64,000 bases of DNA, taken from the NCBI RefSeq assembly GCF_003945595.2, contig NW_024104509.1:3720001-3784000 (forward strand). The letters run 5' to 3'. This document shows, piece after piece, positions 25,981 to 40,080 of the stretch. This DNA comes from Pipra filicauda. Taxonomy: Eukaryota; Chordata; Aves; Passeriformes; Pipridae. A program made the translations under genes and the position numbers. The number at the start of each line of letters is the position of its first letter. The first letter of the stretch is position 1. A model generated the notes under the pieces. It was given only the letters and a program-made list of their open reading frames with translations. It did no database searches and was not told the origin of the DNA.

Positions 25981-26898
25981 TTTTTTGCATGGGCCACCAC
26001 CCTTCACTAGCACCCATTGTCTGGGCTCCCTGAACAGTAGCCAGCTACACCCTTCTGCCCCAAGGCTAATCAGCACTTGGGATTTCAGTGTAGTGCTGAC
26101 ATAACCCAGTCCAATGCTTTCATCTCCATCATGCTCTTTTAACCAGGTGGAAAACTTAAGACTCCAGAGAGCTGTTGAATGTGGACTGACTGGTACGTGC
26201 ACAGAATGCAGGGTATAGTACAGTATAGTCACCCTTACCATGTAATGAGATAAATGTTATAGTTATCAGGTATCACCTAGGTGATTATAATTATGTTGTT
26301 TAGTCAAGACACATGGCAGAAGCTAAAATTTTGACTCTTGTTCGAAGAATGTTGCAAAATACAACACATGGTCCAATGAGCAATCATATACCAGTACATC
26401 TGGACATTAGGCAGCTTCAGATTTGGGAACTGAAATCTCTGAGAAAATATTTACTTTGCAAATACAGTTCATTTACAATGTCAAACAAGGTGACTCTTTA
26501 ACATCATGGCAAACACTAGAAATTCCAGTATAATCACAGCACCTCATTAAACATGAAAAATAACCTTCATGCACAGGCATGTTTTCGGGTTGTCAGCAGT
26601 AGTAGAGGAAATGTTACGGTATCTGACAGGCTCAGTTAGTAGCCTTGGGGATGCAGAGATGTAAAATGGCAAGGAGTATCAGGCCTTGAGAAGGCTTGTG
26701 GAGGAAACCCTGAGGGTGGGAAAGATAGCAGGATATAGAAGAGAGAAATAATTTTCTGAGAAATCTAATCCAGGGAAGACCTTATACCATTCCTAAAAGG
26801 AGAAAACTGAAGTGCTTGTTTACAGACTATTACTTTCTTTTGATAGCTTTACATTAATGTTGTCAGTATGGAAATTACTTCCCTATTACTTAAGAGAA

Positions 26899-26931
26899 AT
26901 ATATATATGTATATATTATATAAATATATAC
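26899..26931. repeat. (TA)n microsatellite
   Basis: An interrupted TA/AT repeat of about 33 bases in an AT-rich stretch. A shorter TA run occurs at about 27309-27318. Confidence 0.75.
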
Positions 26932-29900
26932 ACAATATAAAATAGAAAGATAATATTTTCAGATCTCACAAAATCCATAGCACAGAAAAAATTAAGACAT
27001 CATGAGTAACTTCAATTTGAACAATATAAAGATGATAGTTTTTCCCTCTCAGAAATTTAAAAAGTGCTGTTTAAGTAGCTTTAATAACATAATGTTCTGC
27101 CAGGATCAAGGTATGTCCCTCATCATCAGACTAAACAGAAATATTCTGATACAAGTGTCCATTTACCAGATATTCATTGGTCCTCCATAGCAATCCTGTC
27201 CCCAGAGGAACAATTATCAAACCCAAATATTTGGAAACACAGCAGGTTGTGTCAGGATGAATAAGGGCAGAAGACAATTTTGACCACAAGTGGATAAAGT
27301 CTTGCAAAATATATATATAGGTTGCACCCATGATTTAATATTCAGAGTCTGTCTGAGCCTGCAAAACACGTCCATCCTCCCCCACAAAAATACAACCTAT
27401 TCTTGTCCACAAAGCAAAGATCCAGCCTACAGATTTGGAGAAGTAACCAGGAAGATTACATTTAGTTAACTGCATATGTAACTGGTTTCTGACTACAGAG
27501 CTTGTGTGCATTCCTTTGTGCATATTTGTATATAAGTAATTTATTGGCCTGTTCCCCTGCTCTCTAGACATCTGCAAGAAAAATGCAGTAACAGAAATGG
27601 CCTACTGTGTATTGTTTTACATTTTGAAGGCCTGTTTTGACAGGACAGTCAGCTAAAAAAGTGGAAATTCCGGCTTATTTTTCTAGAACCTGGACATGTA
27701 GAGAAAACCGAAGGCAATCCTCTGCAACAACTAGGATCCAAGTCCACAAGATAAAGTCTGTCATCATTAAAGGGTTCATGCTGCATTAAATATTAATCAG
27801 CAATTATGCCATTTATATAAAATAGCAGACAAAAACTATTTCCTGGTAAAAGGGAAACAGAGTTAGAGCTGAGACTATATATAGACTGTAACTATGGATG
27901 ATTTCTTGCATGAAAGCTTCCTGGTTAATGATTGTATTTAGAGCTAAACATATTTCAAACCATGAAACAATATATGACACTTTCTCCTTATCATTCTTGA
28001 GAGTGGTCTGTCTCTTTCATACTGCTTTGAACTTTGTTTCTGAAGAGATTATTCAGACACCAGAGCTTTCTGTGCTCCATACATTGGTCTCTTTTGTCTG
28101 CACAGCCATGAGAATCATTTTCACTGGCTCTCACTGGGCTGCATATTTATTTTCTAGTCTATAATAAAAATGTTGCATTTAGAAAGAATAAATTAGAAGT
28201 ATTTTTACCTAAAAATGGTAAAATTAGGTCCTAGAAGGCTGTTTTGCTTTTCACATTGCTTCTTCTCTCTTTTCTTTTTTACTTTACTACTAAATTCCTT
28301 TTTTTTTGTTTGTTTGTTGTGAAACTTTATTAAACACACTCAAAACTTTTTATCTCATAAAAACAAGCTTCCTAGTTTAGTCAAGGTGATAAACAATGCA
28401 GTGGAGATTTTCCCAGGTAGTAAAATTTTAAAAACTTACAAGTACTCATTGTGGAACTTTAGGATAGCAAAGAGCTACCAAGAAGAAAGGAATTAGGATT
28501 TTTAACAGCAAATCCAAGGAATACTCTTACACTTCACAGTTGCTGGGATCCTTATTAACAATATTGTTCTGTGTGGTCAAATCTAATTAAAGCACAAGCA
28601 CTCTTAACCTATTTACATTTTCTGAATAGCCTAACAGCAAAAGAAATGAAGAGCAGAAAGAGGAAACCATAAGGGTAAAGTTTCTAATGTGAATCATTCA
28701 AGCTGAGAAAGTGAAGGCAGTTTAAATAAAAACACAAGAGCATGATTAGCTTTCACTTACACGGTAAGCGGCTATTCACACCTCATGTTTAGAGGAATCT
28801 ACCATAGAAATCACCTCCCAAATGCTCATGTAAACAGAAATTACACACAGAGATCAAGGAATCAGGATCCAACCTGTACCCTTATCAGTCATATTAGCAG
28901 ATGCACAAGTATTGTACAGGCACATGCGTTTTTTTGTTTTGGTTTTGTTTTTTTTTTAATGGTCTATTTACTCATATTAATTACAGGTGTCATCTGATGG
29001 AGGTGTAGATGATTATAGTAGTACTATTAATATCCCATGTGCATTTACAGTATTTGACCATATATGTCTAGAAAAATTATGGTAGTGTTAACTATATGCA
29101 GTATAAAACTACAATATCCTAGAATAATCAGAATAAGCATTTATTCAGCAGTGATTGTTCTGATTTGCTTTTCAGTCATCCAGAATTCTAGTGGAATGTG
29201 CTGAAGGACTGTATGTTTTCTAATTAAAAACGCCATTAGATCATTATTGCTTATTTTCACTAAAACTTGAAATTAATCTTGCAGCAAACTGCCTAGGGAT
29301 ATCAAGTGAAATGCTGGATGCTTGCCTTTTCCATACAGTAAGTATTCTGAATGACATAGAGTATTTTCTAGGAAGACGTCAGCACCTGCCATCTCTGCTG
29401 GACTTGCAAGGAACCCATAGACTGTAAACCCGGTTTGGAGATAATACAGCACCTTACTAATTCTTTTGTACATACGAAATGGAAAAATTAACTCTGTGCA
29501 TCAAAGTTTTCTGATTTTCTTCCTGTATGAAACGCATAGTAATTAGCCAATTTTGGAGTAGTTTTCCACCTTTGAATGAGAACCTGATCATATAAAGAGT
29601 AAGATTTTGGGTCTGGATTTAAATATAACGCATGCAAATAGCATCTCTTCCCATAGAATAACAGCACTGTTCACATCCTGCTCACGTTATTCATAGGAGA
29701 AGTTAACAAATAGTGAATCATATTAAAACTAGGGATTAGGAACTCTGTCACTGTAGATTGCTCTCTCACCTCTAGATCTGAGTATGGGACTTTGTTTAAA
29801 CAGTTCCTTAAGAGATTAATTCTCTTTCCCTCTTCTTGGTCTATGGCAGAAAATATTTTCTGGCAGTCATAATAGCAATTCTGGAGAGCCTGTTTCTGGG

Positions 29901-32900
29901 ATAGTATAACATTTCTGATTTTAACACTGCGTTCTCAGTGGAGCACTTCAAGAAGATATAATGAAAGTCTAGCTTCTTGCTTACAGGCCTTATGGTTTCA
30001 GATTAGTCGACAGGGATCCTCATCAACTCCAGACTTCACAGTCTAAAACACACACCTCTCTTGTCATTTCATCTAGTCAAGGTTTAAACTCTAACAGGTG
30101 GCATTTGGTGTGTGTGCCTGTGAAATGGTATTGCCTGCTGCCTGGGGTTTCAACATGGGGAGTTTCTTCAGATAGGAATACATTTTCCAGTCACGCATCA
30201 ACTTTTTCGGAGTCTTTCATGAAAAAAGAGGAGAAGGAGAAACATTTGCTAAAATATTTGTAATACATCCCTTTATCAGATGGCAACAGATGCTTGCAAT
30301 CAAAATGTATTACTCTCTATTGCGTGTTCATGTTGTGAATACAGAAATGGATTACACTCATAATAAAATAAGACATTTTACTCTGAAAGCAAGATCCCCT
30401 GAGAAATTGACCCCTTTGATTGTGCCATGACAGAGAAATGGTCACCATTCCTGTTTGCACTGGAAATGGTGAATTTGCTTTTCCTAGGACGTATGAACCT
30501 ACTACAAGATGCACTTTAGTCTCTGAGTACAAAGAAGTCTTGTTCCTTCACATCAGCCCCTACATTACTTGATTCTCCCTCTTACTCCTCCGCAGAGAAT
30601 ATTGCTGAATTAACTGTGGTGTTTTCCATGCAATTCCCATGTCAGCGTCTGGCAATAACATACAAAAGGAAACTGTTTCAGAAGAAATGCTGATCTTGGA
30701 TAGGGCTCAAAGGCTGAGGCTTCTTTTTACTTTTCCCGTGTGCACCTCATGCAACTTCCACTTGCAAATGAAGAAGGCAGGAGCTCCTTATGGATGATAC
30801 TCTTTGCACTGGGTTGCTAGGGGAATAATTCTCCTCTGCATATAAAAACCAGTTGTTTAAAGAAGTACTTATAGCAGATTGACAAGAATACTTTTAGGAT
30901 TGGTGAGTGAAAGATAAATGTACTATAAAGGCAAAACAGTCTCTGGTTCATAACCAACTTCATCATGGTGCTCTGACCAGCTAAGTTCTGAACGTGGCTC
31001 CTACAGAAGGGTCTTTATTAGTAGTAAAGAGTTGGACAAGAAAAAGACAGTAAAGAATGTTTAAAGAAGACACAGGCATATGCATGTTTAGGTAAGAATT
31101 TTTCATATAAATGACACAATCAAGAACAGAATTTGTGCTATTGTGGCACTTGTATAATTGCAAAGATGTGTTCTATTTAAAACCAGAATTATTATGCCAT
31201 GTTTCTGTCTTACAAAGATATACCAACCATGAAGAATTTGGCATGATAAGAAGGAGCACTTCTGAGTCTGCTGTTAGAGAAAACCAGACTGATACATTTT
31301 GCCAGGAAGCAAGAGAGAAAAGCAAATGAGCAAATGAAATGACAATTTTTCGTGTTTGCACTGACTATTCATAAGTACCTGTGATTGCTTAAGTGTTGAA
31401 GAGAATCAGTTTACATTTAAAAATATGAGAAATGTCTTGAATCAAATAAGCTTTTTGGAAGCAAAGACTGATTTTCAACTGAGTTTAACCTATTCATCAA
31501 CACTAAGCTTCCATAATGTGTGAGCTCCATCATGCAGAAGGAACACATCTCATTGTTATTATTTCAATTTCCAGGTCAAAAGGAGAAATACAGGACACGT
31601 TACCTTTGATGTTTCTGAAATGTAACTGAAAACTGCAATAGTTACACAGTATGTACTTTGCAATTTCACTGCACCAGTTCAAAACAGCCTGGGACAACAG
31701 ATTTCTGAACAAGGTCTAATATTCATCCTGCTTCTGTTTTTGTGTTTTTTAACTCCACTGATAAATGGAGGCAGGCTAATGTAAAGTAAAGCAGCGTCCT
31801 CCACTTGCTACTACATTAAGGGTCTTCTTTTCATCACAAAGGAAGGCAAACCTCGCATAATTATGTCTCGTACATTATATGACTATAGTACCTAAAAGCT
31901 TCATTACAGACTGGGCTCCTACTGAGGAAAGCCAGAATTATGCTTATTGTTAGCAATGCGCCAAAGAACTCAGTGTGCAGAAGGAACTTTTATGAATGGG
32001 CCTGGATGTTTTGCATCTGTAGCAGGAGAATGTGCCATTTGTAATTTTATGTGCTGTACCATTTTCTGGTTCATTGATTTAGTATTTCTGAACACGGTTC
32101 CCATTTGAAACACCAGCACAATAACAAGTAGAGAAACACAAATCCTTCACCTTGTGAAAAGTAAGAATTCTCATTTTGCTGAAAATGAACGGAAAATTGT
32201 TACTGCTAAAGCATCTCATTCCTTCATACAGCAAAGCTGCTCTAAACTCACAAACAACTGTCAAAGGTTAATTAATTAAGTAGATTCAGTCCACATTGCA
32301 TGCACATCAGATAAGTGTCCAGATAACGTATATGCAAGATATATGGATATCTTGCACATACGTGTATACGTTTAATAAGAAAACCTTAGGACCTATCACT
32401 TTGGAATGTCATACTGAGAAGTCTAAAATGATTTCTGGAAGATAGAAGTGTGTTGTATCACTTCTGCAGTAAAGATGGATTTACAGTCTCCAGTGGAAAC
32501 TGTATTCCACTTTTCAGAGGGAAAGATGCTGATTAGAATTTGGAACTCTAAGAACAGACTGAGTAAAAACAGGTTAGAAAGCAGTACCTCAGTGAAGAAG
32601 ACACAGTCCAGGAAAGAGGTAAGAGGAAAGGGAAAGGTCTGTTGAATATAAACCCTTTGATAAGGTTTCTTTTTACTGCTTTGCTTCCTGCTCTTCACAG
32701 ATAGCAGCCATGTTCTTGGAACTAGGACTATTAGTTTATCGAATATATGGATAGTGCACACCACGGGGAGTGCCTCAGTCCCCAGATGAAACACTAAGGT
32801 GCAGAAATAGCTGTACAAGAGAAACAGCTGTAATAGCAGTTTTATTATCTGGACTACTACCTCTATCTCTTGAGAAGACTATCTGAATTAAAATCTAGTA

Positions 32901-33432
32901 CTGAAAATATAAGACAATGTTCTTTCAAAATTAAACTATGGCACAGAAATTTCAGTACCACTAAGATGGTCTTTTAGGGTTCCCCAGATGATAAGATTTT
33001 TATTTCCTCTCCAGCTATTCTGTTGATGGATTTTGCTTTAATGCATAATGTATCAAAATGACAATTGTGAAGTATTTGGCAGGTACAAACCAATTTGTTC
33101 AGCTTGGAATGCTTGACTTTTTATGATGGTTGTGACACTACATTTGTTTGACTAGTGCACTGAACATACAGTAAGAAAGATGCCAAAAGCTGATTCATGC
33201 TGAAAAAACTGACCTGAAAAGAAAATCATCGAAGAGGGCTATTTGTATTGGTATCCTTCACTAATTGAACAGTTTTAAAGACAATGTAACAACCACAGGC
33301 ATGACAGCTATCCAGACTGTTAAAGACTTGCATAGAAGATTTGTCATGTACTGTGTATCTCTATTTCTCTAAGTTTCTTACAAAACTGTGAAAATAAAAG
33401 GTATTTTTAAAAAATCTTGCCTATTTTAAAAG
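26932..33432. other. Long unique AT-rich stretch, no gene seen
   Basis: Six and a half kilobases without recognised transposons or genes. Frames stay at or below 131 codons; the largest (32423-32818, - strand) is Phe/Leu/Ser-rich as expected of AT-rich DNA read at random. A T-rich patch with TTTG units lies at about 28298-28318 and another at about 28929-28959. Confidence 0.55.
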
Positions 33433-33455
33433 TATCTATCTATCTATATATATTT
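33433..33455. repeat. (TATC)n/(TA)n microsatellite
   Basis: About three and a half TATC units pass into a short TA run. It is a short and unremarkable simple repeat. Confidence 0.7.
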
Positions 33456-34917
33456 AAACCAGTTGTTTCATTGTCAAGATTTTATACTTTTATAGGGTGA
33501 ACTTCATACCTCTATAGGCACTGATCAAGTTATTTATATTTTCAGAGAACTTCCTTACTTCTCAGTTCACATGCTGATCCAAAACAGAATTTGTGAGAAT
33601 AGTATATAAGTCAAGAAATATTAAAATTGTAGAAAAACCTTTGGGAATTCTTGTCCATCTAGAGTAAACAGGTGTACACTTAAACCAGCAACACATGCCA
33701 ATTTACACATGAGTCTTTTTGTTTTGAGCTGAAGGTCTGTCATTCTACTTCTTGGAGCGACTTTACATAAATTTTCCTAATACCATGTTTAAGTTTCTGA
33801 AGACATTCACTTGTACATTTGTTTAGTACTGTAGTACTATTTTTCCCAGTCTGATTTTGATATCCCAGTATTCTAACTATCTTCTATTAAGATTTAAATC
33901 CACTTTTGATATTCTGCATTGGAAGATTCATGTCTCACAGATTCCAATGGATCCCTCTTTCCTGTAGACACAAAGAAACAAAGACTACTTCTTGTAATGA
34001 TTGCTTAAATGCATTCACTGGCATGGTAGCAGCTCCTGTTAACAGATGTGGCAACAGCTGGAGAAATCTTTTTTTCATATGTGAAATTGATTCTTGAGTC
34101 TATATTCAGCCAAATAAATCTCTGGCATTGCAAACATGTAAATTCTTGAGGATGCCTTTGACCACACTGAAGATATATTTCTGATTCTCTATGATGCCTA
34201 TTTTCTCTACAGAAAAGTGTCATTCTCTACCTTTTCAATGACTTCAGGTAATTCTCGTGAAAGGAGAGAGCACAGAAATGCACACAAATCTCTGAAAATG
34301 CAAAGGACTTGCCCTGGTGGCTAGGACATGGAATTGTCTCAAGACTTCTCTGAAGCATGCCTAAGTTTTATGGAGGTTGAAACACGTCCAGGATATGTTC
34401 TGAAGTGTGAGGGGCTCTGGGTCTAGGAACGGGAGAGTAAGAATTTATCACACACTTTTGTTTTCTCCTCTTTTCTTCAGTACAAGAGACCCTCTTATAA
34501 ATCTACACAGCCTAGACTTTTAATGAAAGTTCGAAACAAGTAAAAAATATTCATAAAACCCTCATTTAAAATTATATAAAACTTACGCCTAGCTGTTTTT
34601 TTTGATGTCATCCCTATTCCACCTCTTTCTTTCAAACATGCTCTCAAACTTCTGGTTAACTTTAGCAGTTGAAATTCTAATTTCAGCTTCTTGTTGTATC
34701 AAAGTACAGCTAAAGTCTGTAAAAACCAACACATTCTGATGAAACATGCTTCCTTGTTATAGTTTTTAACCCTTAATCTAGTTTTTAATGCTTAATCTAT
34801 ATCAGAGCATGGACTATGAATGTGTGCTGCTAGAATGCTACCAGGAGCCAAAAAAAAGTCCATCTCTTTCTTAAAATTATCTGTTGCTTCACTTCTGCAA
34901 TACATGTAAAAGGAATA
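33456..34917. other. Unique AT-rich sequence, no gene seen
   Basis: No coding signal or transposon end was recognised between the TATC repeat and the start of the CR1 fragment. Confidence 0.5.
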
Positions 34918-35178
34918 TCCCCTCAGGAACAGGATGAGAGGACATAGCCTTAAGCTGCACCAGGGGAGGTTTAGGCTGAACATTAGAAGAATGTCTTCAC
35001 AGAAAGGGTGATTAGACCTTGGAATGGATTGCCCAGGAAGGTAGTGGAGTCACTGTCCCTGAAGGTGCTTAAGGAAAGGCTGGACGTGGCACTTGGTGCC
35101 ATGGACTAGTTGGCATGGTGTTGTTGGTTCATAGGTTGGACTCAACGACCCAGCCTAACAGATTCTGTGATACTGTGA
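34918..35178 (+). mobile_element. CR1 LINE, 3' end fragment
   Basis: About 260 bp of the CR1 3' end in + orientation. Diagnostic blocks in order are CACCAGGGGAGGTTTAGGCT, GAAAGGCTGGACGTGGCACT, TGGTGCCATGG, GGTTGGACTCAACGA and the terminal ATTCTGTGATACTGTGA, a degenerate pair of the octamer repeats that end bird CR1 copies in place of poly-A. The copy is strongly 5'-truncated, as is usual for CR1, and covers the end of the reverse-transcriptase frame plus the 3' untranslated region. It is the only + strand CR1 in the window. Confidence 0.93.
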
Positions 35179-36492
35179 ACAGAATTTCTGATGTTTTTAT
35201 TACAACTTACATGGAGAAAATTTTGACCAGCCCCCGGTTTCTACAGGTCTTCGGTTTCCTGCAGTAACTCCTCTGATGCACAAAATGTTATGGTCAAGCG
35301 TATGCCCTTCTGGGTGTTATCTAGGTACTACTTGGAAGCAGATAGATACTGCATACAGATCTAGAACCAACTCTGTAGAAGTAAACAAGAATTCCCTTTG
35401 ACTAGGTAGCCCTAAAAATGAGCCAATTTCTCGCAGCATATAGCTTAATCACAGAGAACAGATATTTGATGGCTTCAAGTGTATCTAGAAGAAACTCATG
35501 CTGTTTCCCTTCTGCCTGCCACTCTCCTTATTTTACCTGCCCTCCAGGGAGTCAGGCACCTGGAATCAATTAGATGAGCCCTATATTCAGACAGATTCTC
35601 CCAGTTACTGTTAAACACAAATGTAGAATTTCAGGTAGCACTGCAGATGTTCTGGCTAAGGATAACATCAGTTTAACTCCTTGCCTTCTGTTTGCCAAGC
35701 TGGAGAAATTCAACCCTTTGTGAGGTTAACATAAGTATATACTCTTGTATGCAAGTAAATGCATGACTCTCTACATGATGTCTAACTAGTCATTTCAAGC
35801 GGATGAGTTTAGAGCATGTCTTATGCTTTCTTTTTCCAGTGCATTTTGACATCTAAGAGCAAAAAGAGACATGAAAGAGCTAAAGTTGAAGCATAGTTAT
35901 GCTTGGATCAATGGGGATTTGAATTAGGCAGATTTCTCTCCAGTTTGTGATTCATTGCAATATGTAACTTACCATCACATATTAGGCCATGCTAGTGAAA
36001 TGCGCTTGTGAACTCATAGTCCAATCAAAATAATTATATGAAACTAGTGATTTCTGAGATTAGCCAGGCATTTTTGATTTTTACTTCCTGAGACCCGAGG
36101 ACATATGACATATGCTGAAACAGCACAAAAGTTGACCTGGAATTTAAAAGACAGCTTTCCACTTTGTTTATGAATTTCTCTTGTGTTTTCATGCAAACAT
36201 AAAGCAGATAAAATGCAGAGGTTTTAACCTTTTTTCCGCTTGTACCTACTCTTCTGCGTTATGAATTCTGAAAGATTTCCCAACCAAGCATGTGCCCAGT
36301 TTTTGTGGAATCTTGAGTTAGTTTTTAATGAACTTGAAACTCCTTCCAGTGTACAATGGGTACAGAGTCAGCTTCCCCCATTGGCCTCCCCCAACTTTGA
36401 ACCCACAGTGAACAAAATACAAGATCAGACTGATTTTTGGATTAGTGGTTTGGGATTCTGTAAATGTAGGCCCTTCAACACTCAACATATAG
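35179..36492. other. Unique sequence, no gene seen
   Basis: A 116-codon frame at 36240-36590 on the + strand has no recognised motif and overlaps the possible old repeat relic that follows. Confidence 0.5.
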
Positions 36493-36575
36493 TAATTCCC
36501 ATTTTTGATTTTTCATTACACATTAAGAAACTGAGGCACAAACATGCCACAGCTCATTTACAGATTACAAACATG
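36493..36575 (+). repeat. Possible MIR/L2-type tail relic
   Basis: AATTCCCATTTTTGATTTTT is followed by ATTAAGAAACTGAGGCACAA, which closely resembles the GAAACTGAGGCACAGA block in the 3' part of MIR and L2/L3 elements, then CACAGCTCATTTACAG. The order fits; divergence is high. Family name uncertain. Confidence 0.4.
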
Positions 36576-36702
36576 GACTCCTCATCATAAATGCAGGAAC
36601 TGTAATTTAAGTTTACATTTTATTTTAATTATTTGATCATCTTCTTTTCATTTAACTTCTCCTCTGAAATTCATTGTTTAAGTTGATCGAAGTTCATACA
36701 AA

Positions 36703-36720
36703 GTCTGTGACGTCAGAGAC
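36703..36720. promoter_or_regulatory. Near-palindrome with a full CREB site (TGACGTCA)
   Basis: GTCTGTGACGTCAGAGAC is an 18-bp inverted repeat with one mismatched base pair, centred on TGACGTCA (36708-36715), the full palindromic cAMP-response element. A CpG-containing full site is uncommon in AT-rich, CpG-depleted DNA. No promoter or exon is visible nearby, so an enhancer role is only a possibility. Confidence 0.4.
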
Positions 36721-39700
36721 TTCGCAAGAGGTTTGTATTTCTGCAAACAAAGTTTGTTTTCAGGAATAAGAACTATCTCTTACATAACTCACCGATCTCC
36801 GAAATATAATAGAAAACGTCCTTTGACTAAGAAGTACAAAATTTAAATCCTGAAGCAAATAAAAGGAGTTATTATAATAAGACAACTCTCACTAAAATTT
36901 ATTGTATTTGCAAAATCAAAGACTATATAATTAGACTGAGAGCTGCAAAAACTTTAATAGCCATTGTGTGGCCCTCTACAGTGAATGGGTAGTAGTAATC
37001 AATACACTCAATGGGATACTGCAACGTGGAGATTCATTATCACCTTGCCTAACTAGCAGATTTTTTTCCCCAGATCCATGTTTTCAATTCCACAAAGGAA
37101 AATCAGGGAAGAGAAGCATGAAAATCTAGTCAAGGAGATGTATAAAGTTAGAGATAAAAAAATTCAGGTAACTGTCTGTGAAGTTCATCAAGAACCACTA
37201 AAGTAATTTCAGCTCCCTAAACTCATTTGTTACTTAACAATGTGTATTTGCATTCTTAGAGAGTGATTCTCATATGTTCTCATGGTATGCCTGAGTGACT
37301 AAACTGCAGAATATTTAGTATATTAAAAAAAACCTCCACAACTGGTAGACTACATAAATTCTCCATGTAGAGAGACAGTAACTAACTCTGTAACATTTTT
37401 CACATAGCTGTTACTGTAATAATTTTAAATACTAGAACTTCTATAATGAAAAATAAATAAGAGTCACCCTCAGGCAGGTTTGTGGTATGATCTTAACCAC
37501 TTTGGAGCAAGTAAAGCAACTTCACACATATATTGCAAATACCCTGGTTCATGTCTCACTGATGTAATTTTTTGGCTTCTCTGGAATTATGACTATCTGG
37601 GAAAAGACAATACACACATCCAGGATAGTCTGTTCACCAAAGGCGAAGAGACACTCAAAGGAAAAAGGAGGATTCACAGTTCAATTACTGCTGTGACCTC
37701 CTGATTCAGGGTCTGCTATAAAACTAGCATGAATTAGGTAATTATGGTGGTAATGTACAACATCAGCAATCAGCTTTGCTGGGCCCATGCAGCACAGTGG
37801 GATTACCAGGAACAGATTTTTTCCAGAAATGGCTCAGGACACAGGAATCAGAAGCTACTACTTTGGTGATTTAGAGTTCCCCAGTGAATACCTCCCACTC
37901 ATGGTTAGCTCCTAGCAGCTGCAGCTTCAGAGACAGAGGGCAATGTACATCATCATTGTTGTAGATAAGAACTGAGATCAAATAACCTTTTCTTTTTTGG
38001 AAGGAATGTCTTCTAGAAAGCCAGCTCTCATTGTCTATAAAGTTAAGTCAGAGATGTTTCACATGGCTTAAAGAGCAGCATCTAGGGCTTATTGAGATCT
38101 AGAGGTTATGTACTTTCATCTCTTTCTCATTTTAATGAAATTCAGCAGGTTTATTTTTTTTTATAAGTATATGTATAAATAGAAATTTTCTCTTCTTAGG
38201 AAACTTTTCTCTCTTAGAAATATTTTGCCATTTCTAAATGGACTATCTGATCTATGTGGTCATGTGTTGACAACTTGTAGTAAAAGATAGTCTATATCTT
38301 AAAAGATAGACGTCCAAGTATAAACACTACAGACCTGCATTTCATAGGATAGAACTGCCTCTGGAAGCAGCAGCTATGAAGACAGGCTTGTGTTACAGGT
38401 TTTTTAACAACTTCTAGTATTTAAGGTGGCCATAGCAACCTTAAAGGTGTTTGAATGAAGATGTACAGGTTGCAGGAGAAGTGTTTGATAGAAGACGCAT
38501 GAAGTCAATCAATACACACATAGTTATTCACAGGCATAGCACCACTAAGGCCAGCTAATACACAAACATGAACTTTACAAATGCCAGATCCCTCCATCTT
38601 ATTATCTAAAGCATGGTAGTTGAAACAGCAAACATTATAATTTTTTTAGGCATAAGCTATTTCAATGACATACATGCCAGATTAAATGCTAATATTCATT
38701 GGCACCAGTACCATGGGGGCCTCTCAGAGCCATACAATCTCCAAAGCTACCTGTTGAGCATGTTTAAACCACGGCCCTTCAGGCTGCTGGGCTGGAGACA
38801 AGCTGGAGTGCTACCCATGGATTCACAGGTAAGTACTGAGCATCAAGTGACTTTCCATATTAAAAAGCACAGCAAAAGAAGTGAAGGGAGGAACAGAGGA
38901 AGCAAATAGAGAGAGGTAAAGGATTGGCGTGGATAAGTGCAATGGCAAGGAACTGACAAAGGGATGAAACTGGAACTTTTCAAAAACAAAAGGAGAAGCT
39001 TTCGCTTGTGTACCATTTCTGTTCTTTTTGCTGCTATTCCCTTCTGCTGCATGTTCACCCACAGACATCTGTACAGAGTATTAAATTCCACTCAGGTAGA
39101 TGAGCTGAGGGCACCCCGATGCCCCCATCAGCTCCATTTCAAGCAGCATTTCCTCTCCTCATTGTCAGAAAGATCCATTTCTAGGAGAATACACTTAGTA
39201 ATTGACTACCTTTTTCTAAAGTATTAAAACAGTCCTATGGAAAGTGATCTTCATCCAAACACTGAATAAAAGTTTCAAAAGGATAGTCTGTCTAGATGTC
39301 AAAAGCCATGCAGCCTTGAGATTCCTACCATGAACCATCCTCAGCAGAAATCGCTTCCTCACTCTTAAGTTGTTATGGTAATCAGGACACATGTTTTCGT
39401 TTAGCTGTCATTGGGACAAAAACTTGGCATAGGAGAAGGAAAGGCAGTTTCAGCCAATCTCACAGTTTACTGTTTTCTGGATTTAGAGATACATTGACTT
39501 TTATCTGTTCTCCATAGCTCCCAAGGGACCATGTGAAGGTGTGTGGTCCTTCAGCTCCCGGCATGCCCTCCCCTCCTTAGCTCTGGTGGGAAGAAGCCCT
39601 CATGGCCTTCTCACTCAGGTTTGGGCCGAGACTCTGACACCAGCTACAACAAAGATGCTCCGGGGGCACTTCTCTGCAAGCAGCTATGTGGAATGGCATT

Positions 39701-40080
39701 TGCAAGCTGCACAGGGATGGAAGAAGAGGAATGAGAAATCCCGGATCAAACTAAAACTGCCACTAGCAACTCATTCTCCTGTTTGCTGTGGAGAAGGCAT
39801 ATAAAACACTGATGGTAATAGCAATTAACAGACAGGTCAAGGAACAGATGTAGTTGCTTTGCATTTTCTTCAACATCTTGAATTTTTGCTCCTTTTTTTT
39901 CAATTAAAATTTTGATTACAAATGAACATTCAAAAACAATAACAACCTTGTTATTTAAAAAAAAACACATTTAAATACATTAATATTATCAAAAATTAAA
40001 TAGTGGCAGATAATAGTTTTAGTTATGTCTTCAGTAACCCATGCTCGTCACATCGTGGTTATCATTATTTTTTTTTTAAC
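36721..40080. other. Unique sequence, no gene seen
   Basis: Frames up to 98 codons occur at 38.6-39.2 kb on both strands and 87 codons at 39541-39804, none with a motif. A splice-donor-like CAGGTAAGTA lies at about 38827-38836. There is not enough to call an exon. Confidence 0.5.

Noticed and set aside
32423..32818. A 131-codon - strand frame
   Set aside because: It has low-information Phe/Leu/Ser-rich composition with no motif, no clear start context and an overlapping frame on the other strand.
25802..38836. Splice-donor-like sites at about 25802 and 38827 as evidence of exons
   Set aside because: Each matches a donor consensus, but no acceptor, open frame or conserved exon accompanies them; such matches are expected by chance in 64 kb.
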